Below, piece by piece: positions 58,834-64,000 of a stretch of DNA of 64,000 bases. The DNA comes from Lachnospiraceae bacterium. Its GTDB lineage: Bacteria > Bacillota > Clostridia > Lachnospirales > Lachnospiraceae. Both the position numbers and the translations under genes were made by a program. Location of the stretch: positions 49,697 through 113,696 of the forward strand of contig JAFTWC010000039.1 in the NCBI GenBank assembly GCA_017465475.1, in the 5' to 3' direction. The number at the start of each line of letters is the position of its first letter. The stretch's first letter is position 1. The notes under the pieces are model-generated. The model did not search any database and was not told the DNA's origin. It saw only the letters and a list, made by a program, of their open reading frames with translations.

Positions 58834-59616
58834 ATGAGGCAACCGTTTCGCGCCGGTCTTGCCACTGCAAAGTTGTGTTTAAAGGAACAAAGCTATTTCG
58901 GCTTTGCAAACCTTCTGGCTCAATATCTTTTGCAGGCGGGAGCTCTGGCTGCACTGTTAATGATATGGCGTTCCCTGTTTTTACAAGGTGTTGACTTGGA
59001 GGGAATGCATTTAGAACAATTCTATACGTATACTGTTTTATCCACGATGCTGGCACCGCTTTTAAATGTTCACACGCCGGCCTCCGGCTGGCTTCATGAC
59101 GGCACCATGTTAGGACTATACCAGCGTCCGGCAAGCATCTTTGCCCAACTGGCGGCCCATACCGTAGGCGGTTGGGGGATGCGCTTTTTATGCCTTTCTC
59201 TTCCGGTGTTTGTGATTTCCCTTTTGTGTGGACTTGACATGCATCCGGTGAGCCTCTGGTTTTTCCCGTCCCTGCTTTTGTCGGTGTTGCAAGGCTTTGC
59301 GGTGGACTTTTTGTTTGCTTGTCTATTAATCCGTATACAAAATCTGGAATGGACGGTGCATTGCCTCAGAGAAGCATTGACTGCACTGTTTACCGGTTCT
59401 TTGATTCCTTTTGCGGTACTTCCTTGGGGCATCGGAGACTTTTTGCAGTTATCTCCCTTCGGCACACTGGCGGGTGCTCCACTTTCCATTTACACGGGAC
59501 TTTCGGAACCGGGCATTCTTATCATTACACAACTTATTTGGAACCTGATTCTATGGCCTCTTGCCATATATTGCTTCAGAGCTTCCGGAGAAAGGATGGT
59601 GTCCTATGGCGGATAA
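58834..59616 (+). CDS. ABC-2-type transporter permease (first)
   Basis: 260 residues with about six hydrophobic segments (LLAQYLLQAGALAALLMIW, FVISLLCGLD, LLLSVLQGFAVDFLFACLLI, IITQLIWNLILWPLAIYCF). It matches the ABC2_membrane_6-like permeases that pair with a second permease and one ATPase. Overlaps the next gene by 11 nt. Confidence 0.8.
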   Translation: MRQPFRAGLATAKLCLKEQSYFGFANLLAQYLLQAGALAALLMIWRSLFLQGVDLEGMHLEQFYTYTVLSTMLAPLLNVHTPASGWLHDGTMLGLYQRPASIFAQLAAHTVGGWGMRFLCLSLPVFVISLLCGLDMHPVSLWFFPSLLLSVLQGFAVDFLFACLLIRIQNLEWTVHCLREALTALFTGSLIPFAVLPWGIGDFLQLSPFGTLAGAPLSIYTGLSEPGILIITQLIWNLILWPLAIYCFRASGERMVSYGG

Positions 59617-60451
59617 TATAAAAAGTCTGTTGAAACTTTGGAAACTGTATGCCCGCATGGACTTACACTGGCTGTTACAGGACAAAGCCACCGTGCTCCT
59701 TGTAGTCATCACGGAAACCTTAACCAACCTGTCCGGCATGGCAGGGGTGTTACTTCTCGCTGTCCGATTCGGCGGCGTAGGGGGACTCTCTGCAGATGAA
59801 ATCTTATTTATGCTGGGCTTTTTCGAACTGGCAGACGGTCTGAGCTGGATGTTATTCGGAAACTACAATGTCATCCACATCAGTCGCCGTATCGGCAGAG
59901 GCCAGGTAGATCACATGCTGATACAACCGAGACCCCTATGGATGCAGCTTCTCACGGAAGGCTTTATGCCATTTTCCGGCTGTCACGGCCTAATCATCGG
60001 CATTGCTCTCACCGCTTTGGGTATCTCCCGACTGGACCTTTCCTTGTCACCGACCTGGTTTTTACTGTTACTTTACTACCTTGTGATTCACACGGTGTTG
60101 CGACTGTCCCAAAGCTTTCTTTACGGCTCTGCTGCCTTTTATAAACCGGTGGCCTGCGAGGAGATCTCATCCATGATTTTGGATATGAACAGCCAGTTGG
60201 GGCGATTCCCGCTGTTTGGTCTGCCTACCTGGCTGGGAACCATCTTACATACCGTACTTCCCATCGGACTCTTAGCCTATTTCCCGGCACTGGCACTGCT
60301 TCGTGACCTGGGAAAACCTACGGAACTGGCGTTTCCGTTTCTCGTGGCGATGGTATTTTTAACTGCCGCCCTGATTTGCTTTAAGAAAGGACTTACGCAC
60401 TATGCAAAATACAGTTGTAACCGATACAAAGAAATGGGACACCGTTGTTGA
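59606..60451 (+). CDS. ABC-2-type transporter permease (second)
   Basis: 281 residues from the ATG at 59606 (AAAGGA box). Six hydrophobic segments (LVVITETLTNLSGMAGVLLLA, CHGLIIGIALTALGI, FLVAMVFLTAALICF) and a conserved cytosolic loop RRIGRGQVDHMLIQPRPLW of the DUF990-type permeases. Overlaps the ATPase gene by 50 nt. Confidence 0.8.
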   Translation: MADNIKSLLKLWKLYARMDLHWLLQDKATVLLVVITETLTNLSGMAGVLLLAVRFGGVGGLSADEILFMLGFFELADGLSWMLFGNYNVIHISRRIGRGQVDHMLIQPRPLWMQLLTEGFMPFSGCHGLIIGIALTALGISRLDLSLSPTWFLLLLYYLVIHTVLRLSQSFLYGSAAFYKPVACEEISSMILDMNSQLGRFPLFGLPTWLGTILHTVLPIGLLAYFPALALLRDLGKPTELAFPFLVAMVFLTAALICFKKGLTHYAKYSCNRYKEMGHRC

Positions 60452-61397
60452 TATTTCCGGTGTCACTAAATATTTTGATCAAAACCGCCCGGTTTCTTTA
60501 TTTAAACGGGAAAAACACCGCATTTATGCTTTAAAGGATGTATCTTTTACCTTACAAAAAGGCGAATTTGCCGCATACGCCGGACCAAACGGTGCTGGAA
60601 AATCCACCACCTTTAAGCTTCTCTCCGGCATGCTTTGTCCTCAGGAAGGAACCGTCCGCATCTTCGGTATGGACCCGAACAAGTCCCGTATCCCGGTCAT
60701 GCGTCGCACCGGAATTTTGTTCGGCAACCGCAGCGAACTGTGGTGGGACCATCCGGTCCGCGCTTCCTTCGAGTGGAAAAAAGAAGTTTGGGATATCAAG
60801 GATGCGGATTATGAGCGTGTTCGTGAAGAACTGACAGAGCTTCTTTCTCTCGGCGACCTTTGGAACAGCTACGCCAGAGAACTGTCTCTCGGTCAGCGCA
60901 TGCGGGCAAACTTAGCCCTTATGCTGTTACATGAACCGGAACTGGTGCTCCTGGACGAACCAACACTTGGCCTGGATGTCCTTGCCAAACGCCAGATGAT
61001 TGAATTCCTCAAAAAAATCAACCGGGATAAGCAGGTAACCATTCTTGTTACCTCCCACGATATGGACGATTTAACGGAAATGGCAAATCGAATTCTTCTC
61101 ATTAACGAAGGACAGCTTGCCTTTGACGGCGACTATGAACAATTAATCCGTATGACCGGAGACAACCGGGTCATAAAGCTGACCGCAAAGGGAGAGGCCC
61201 CGATGCTTCCCGGCGCTGATTTTGTAGGTACTGAAGAAGGGAAACACCTCTACCGCTATGACGCAAGCAAACTCTCCGTTCCGGAACTGTTCGGAAACAT
61301 TTCCAAACTTTCGTCAGTAGAAGATGTAGAGCTGGGGCATGAAGCCATCGAACAAGTCATTGCCAAGCTTTACGAGAACTGGAAAAATAAGGATTGA
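60402..61397 (+). CDS. ABC transporter ATP-binding protein
   Basis: 331 residues. Walker A GPNGAGKST, signature LSLGQRMRANLAL, Walker B LVLLDEPTLGLD, His loop VTSHDMDD. The FGNRSELWWDHPVRASFEWKKEVW insert (read in parts) and a C-terminal extension match DrrA-like exporters working with two different permeases. Substrate unknown; drugs or lipids are likely for the class. Confidence 0.92.
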   Translation: MQNTVVTDTKKWDTVVDISGVTKYFDQNRPVSLFKREKHRIYALKDVSFTLQKGEFAAYAGPNGAGKSTTFKLLSGMLCPQEGTVRIFGMDPNKSRIPVMRRTGILFGNRSELWWDHPVRASFEWKKEVWDIKDADYERVREELTELLSLGDLWNSYARELSLGQRMRANLALMLLHEPELVLLDEPTLGLDVLAKRQMIEFLKKINRDKQVTILVTSHDMDDLTEMANRILLINEGQLAFDGDYEQLIRMTGDNRVIKLTAKGEAPMLPGADFVGTEEGKHLYRYDASKLSVPELFGNISKLSSVEDVELGHEAIEQVIAKLYENWKNKD

Positions 61398-61446
61398 CAA
61401 TCAATAGGTAATATGTTACTTTATTTATGTAACAAGTTACCTATTG
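61394..61446. promoter_or_regulatory. MarR promoter/operator
   Basis: TTGACA (61394-61399) overlaps a large dyad: CAATAGGTAA-TA-TGTTAC (61402-61419) and GTAACA-AG-TTACCTATTG (61429-61446), 16 of 18 positions symmetric. It covers the -10 region and touches the RBS. Confidence 0.75.
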
Positions 61447-61456
61447 GAGGTCAATT

Positions 61457-61927
61457 ATGAATATCAAGGATATCATACGAAACGAAAACGTAGATTTTAC
61501 CGGGATTGAAGCCCCGAATTTCCTACTTGGCCTGATCAGTGCCTTTGAAAACCGTTTTCAGGCGGTGGCTGACAATGCCATGCAGGAAATCAGTTGGAAA
61601 CAATTTTTTGCCATTATTTGTATCAACATGTGCAAAACGCCCCCCACGATTAAAGAACTGGCAGAGATTATGGGAAGTTCTCATCAAAACGTAAAACAGA
61701 TTCTTCTGAAGTTAGAAAAAAAAGGCTTTGTCCGTCTTACAACAGATGAGAGCGACAAACGGAAACAACGCATCGAACTCATGCCTTACTGCTACGAATT
61801 TTGCAGAAAAAACGATGACAAAAGTACCGAATTAATTCGTAAGATGTTTGACGGTATTTCCGAGGAACAGTTACAGACCACCATACAAACCATTCTTCAA
61901 ATTGAAGATAATCTAAAGGAGATTTAA
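61457..61927 (+). CDS. MarR-family regulator
   Basis: 156 residues, RBS TTGGAGG. Winged helix KTPPTIKELAEIMGSSHQNVKQILLKLEKKGFVRLTTDESDKRKQRIELM (read in parts), with long flanking dimerisation helices. It very likely binds the dyad over its own promoter and controls the following flavodoxin and peptidase genes, which follow with 4-nt and overlapping spacing. Confidence 0.9.
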   Translation: MNIKDIIRNENVDFTGIEAPNFLLGLISAFENRFQAVADNAMQEISWKQFFAIICINMCKTPPTIKELAEIMGSSHQNVKQILLKLEKKGFVRLTTDESDKRKQRIELMPYCYEFCRKNDDKSTELIRKMFDGISEEQLQTTIQTILQIEDNLKEI

Positions 61928-61931
61928 TACG

Positions 61932-62468
61932 ATGAAGGGCATTATTTTATATCAATCCAAATACGGAGCCACAAAAAAATACGCAGACTGGCTGGCGGAG
62001 GAAACCGGCTACGACTGCATGGAAACGAAAAAGGCGAACCTTGCGTCTTTGCAAAACTACGATACCATCATTTTAGGCGGCGGAGTGTACGCTTCCGGCA
62101 TTGCGGGGCTTTCCTTCTTAAAGAAAAATGCCGGTAATCTGTCCGGGAAGAAACTGGCAGTCTTTGCCGTAGGTGCTTCCCCTTACGATGAAAAAGCCAT
62201 ACAGCAAATCCGGGAGCTTCATTTTAAAGACACCTTAAGCAGGGTTCCGCTGTTTTATTGTCGCGGTGCCTGGGACGAAGAGAAAATGACCTTCGGTCAC
62301 CGCACCCTTTGCAGAATGTTACAAAAGGCTGTGGCAAAACAAGACCCGACCACCTTTGAACCGTGGCAGACCGCATTACTTGGCGCCGTGGGACAAAAAT
62401 GCGACTGGACGGATAAAACCTATCTGGAACCTTTATTACGTTATTTGGGAGAGAACGGGAATGAATAG
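61932..62468 (+). CDS. Flavodoxin-domain protein
   Basis: 178 residues. FMN phosphate loop IILYQSKYGATKKYADWLAEE (HemG/flavodoxin type), TIILGGGVYASGIAG and AVFAVGASPYDE. Small FMN electron carrier or HemG-like oxidase. RBS AAGGAG lies in the end of the MarR gene. Its stop overlaps the next ATG (ATGAATAG). Confidence 0.85.
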   Translation: MKGIILYQSKYGATKKYADWLAEETGYDCMETKKANLASLQNYDTIILGGGVYASGIAGLSFLKKNAGNLSGKKLAVFAVGASPYDEKAIQQIRELHFKDTLSRVPLFYCRGAWDEEKMTFGHRTLCRMLQKAVAKQDPTTFEPWQTALLGAVGQKCDWTDKTYLEPLLRYLGENGNE

Positions 62469-63759
62469 AAAACAGTTTGAGGAGATTTACGAAAACTACA
62501 GCGAACGCACTTACCCGCCGGAAACGGCAGAAAGTGTCCGCAGATGTCACGTCCCTTATGAGAAAAAGGACGCTGCTTGCAAAGAAGCCGATATTTTACG
62601 GAAGCTCACAAAACAACAAGCGACGGCGGATGTGATTGATTTTTTCAATTGTCTGAAACGCACCTACTGCGGTTATGATTACTTTTTCACAGATGAGAAG
62701 TGTGACAAACTCCAAGAAACAATCCTAAAGACAATCAAGGGAAGACTGGGAAAAATCAGCAATAAAACGTTAGCTCGTTACCTTTTTCGGGAGCTGTATC
62801 CGATTCTCAATGACTGCCACTTTCGTCTGTATGTCTGCAAACGCGAACGTTTTTTTCGAAAGAATTATACTGCTTATGTGACCGATATCATTCTCCGCAA
62901 AGTAGACAACATCTATGAGATTGTGAACGAAACTTCCGAGGTTCCGAAAGGCTCTTTCTTCACAGAAGATGAAGTCAGAGAGTTTTTACTTCCCACACTG
63001 TATGTAGGGGAAGACAGCAATCCGGAAGACGAATACTATCTGCTTGGAAAATATTCTGTAGCAAAAGTAAACTCTCTTACTATCATGGGAAAGAAGTTTA
63101 AAACCCACCGGATTTTATGCGACTCAGTGACACAAACAGGCACTGACCGGATCCTTCAAAAAGACGGATATGTCATTGTCAACCACAGCTCCTACGGCAT
63201 GCCTTGGAATGATGAAGACTTATTACAGGAGTATTATAATGACGGCTGTAACTGCGCCAAAAGCGACGCTGTCATACTGAATCTGGCCGGAAACGGCGGC
63301 GGTTGCTCCGATTATGCTGAACGTTTCTACAAAGGCTTAAACGGAAGCAATGAAGACGGACTTCACGGTGCCTTCCTGCCTTTCCCCGCGGAACTTCCCG
63401 ATGAGACAAAAAGCTACCAAATGCGTTATCCGGAGGAGAACACTGTCTCTCCTACCTATGAGGGTACCCTGTATGTTGTCATGAATAAGGCCACTGCCTC
63501 GTCGGCAGAAATGGGTGTTTCCCCGTCCTACTTTGTAAAAAACGCCGTCCGTGTTGGCTCCGGAACCTTCGGATGCACTACCTTCGGCAACTGTTTCTTC
63601 TACCAGCTGCCTCATTCCAAGATTTGTCTCATGTACGGAAACAGACTTTTCTATTATGAAAACTTTGAAGAGGGCAAAGGCTTTATGCCGGATTATTGGA
63701 TTGATGATAAGGACCCGGTAGGGGTTGTGGAAGCATATATCAAAAAGCAGGCTCGTTGA
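62461..63759 (+). CDS. S41-type (C-terminal processing) peptidase
   Basis: 432 residues from the ATG at 62461, which overlaps the flavodoxin stop. Helical N-terminus, then the S41 fold: YVIVNHSSYGMPW, SDAVILNLAGNGGGCSDYAERF (tail-protease core) and MNKATASSAEMGVSPSYF with nucleophile candidates Ser347/Ser348, ending in FGCTTFGNC and GFMPDYWIDDKDPV. No signal peptide and no PDZ, so it is a cytosolic, tricorn-like member rather than CtpA. Confidence 0.8.
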   Translation: MNRKQFEEIYENYSERTYPPETAESVRRCHVPYEKKDAACKEADILRKLTKQQATADVIDFFNCLKRTYCGYDYFFTDEKCDKLQETILKTIKGRLGKISNKTLARYLFRELYPILNDCHFRLYVCKRERFFRKNYTAYVTDIILRKVDNIYEIVNETSEVPKGSFFTEDEVREFLLPTLYVGEDSNPEDEYYLLGKYSVAKVNSLTIMGKKFKTHRILCDSVTQTGTDRILQKDGYVIVNHSSYGMPWNDEDLLQEYYNDGCNCAKSDAVILNLAGNGGGCSDYAERFYKGLNGSNEDGLHGAFLPFPAELPDETKSYQMRYPEENTVSPTYEGTLYVVMNKATASSAEMGVSPSYFVKNAVRVGSGTFGCTTFGNCFFYQLPHSKICLMYGNRLFYYENFEEGKGFMPDYWIDDKDPVGVVEAYIKKQAR

Positions 63760-63776
63760 ATTGTAAAAACTCGCGA

Positions 63777-64000
63777 ACCCAACGAAATGAAGAAAAATGA
63801 CGGGTTCGTTGGGGTGCTACGACGAATGGCACCCAACGAGAAGCAGAAAAAGTCGATTTTGTTGGGTTACAACGCCGAATGGCACCCAACGAGAAGCAGA
63901 AAAAGTCGATTTCGTTGGGTTACAACGCCGAATGGCACCCAACGAAAAACGGAAAAAGTCGATTTCGTTGGGGTTCTACGACGAATGGCACCCAACGAAA
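63777..64000. repeat. 53-bp tandem repeat array with hairpins, runs off window
   Basis: GGCACCCAACGA recurs at 63828, 63881, 63934 and 63987, period exactly 53. A diverged first unit starts near 63777 (period 54). Each unit carries CGTTGGG and CCCAACG, which form a hairpin across units. There is no ORF through it. It may terminate the S41 operon and is probably a repeated intergenic element. Confidence 0.85.

Noticed and set aside
63777-64000. CRISPR array
   Set aside because: Units are contiguous with a 53-bp period and no variable spacers; no cas genes.

Overview
The window looks like a low-to-mid GC Gram-positive genome of the Clostridia, most likely Lachnospiraceae. Evidence: strong AGGAGG-type ribosome binding sites, YaaL (DUF2508), DUF5688 and DUF932 families, ECF sigma/anti-sigma pairs, Pro-Thr-rich lipoproteins, a tad-type ATPase locus, and intrinsic terminators between almost all genes. 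No rRNA, tRNA or CRISPR array was found. The taxon is inferred from gene content only.

Positions 1 to about 30,415 are a large mobilizable or conjugative element; its left end lies outside the window. In order it carries: an OLD-family ATPase (cut by the window start) divergent from a GHKL ATPase; a xenobiotic-response-type (XRE) regulator; a short relaxase with a MobC-like partner and a candidate oriT; a large serine recombinase with an overlapping partner made of degenerate resolvase folds; a HerA-type ATPase operon; the RNA-repair pair rtcB-prfH; a small resolvase; a HEPN protein (ApeA-like); a restriction-modification set (C5 methyltransferase, controller-like XRE, MvaI/BcnI-like nuclease); and a recombination and accessory operon (DUF932, JAB/RadC, YqaJ, RecT, DUF5688). 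Its right end lies inside cpaF, which stops abruptly after the conserved MNTG motif. The element reads as a defence and repair island. Several of its minus-strand operons are preceded by terminator hairpins in the leader. In two of them (rtcB-prfH and the resolvase) leader ORFs and mutually exclusive pairings suggest ribosome-controlled attenuation.

Positions 30,409 to 64,000 look chromosomal: the truncated cpaF and a cpaE/tadZ-like gene, a YaaL protein, a large (alpha/alpha)6-type carbohydrate-active protein, an XRE regulator, a double-GNAT acetyltransferase behind its own leader-peptide attenuator, a nucleoside phosphorylase, a MerR/TipAS regulator, an ECF sigma/anti-sigma pair, an M6-type metalloprotease lipoprotein and a methyltransferase.

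The most striking part is 45,688-56,503. A 997-residue protein fuses an ECF sigma factor to a transmembrane segment and a large outer domain ending in a transglutaminase fold that has lost its catalytic Cys. Four promoters in this stretch (its own, a small gene, a four-gene AAA+/membrane/NERD operon, and a lipoprotein gene) share one motif: AAAAC, exactly 19 nt, ACTAT, followed in three of the four by an AACAG-type extension. They are therefore a candidate autoregulated regulon of a membrane-tethered sigma factor. The window ends with a nucleotidyltransferase, a lipid kinase, a two-permease ABC exporter, a MarR-flavodoxin-S41 peptidase operon, and a 53-bp tandem repeat array that runs off the end.
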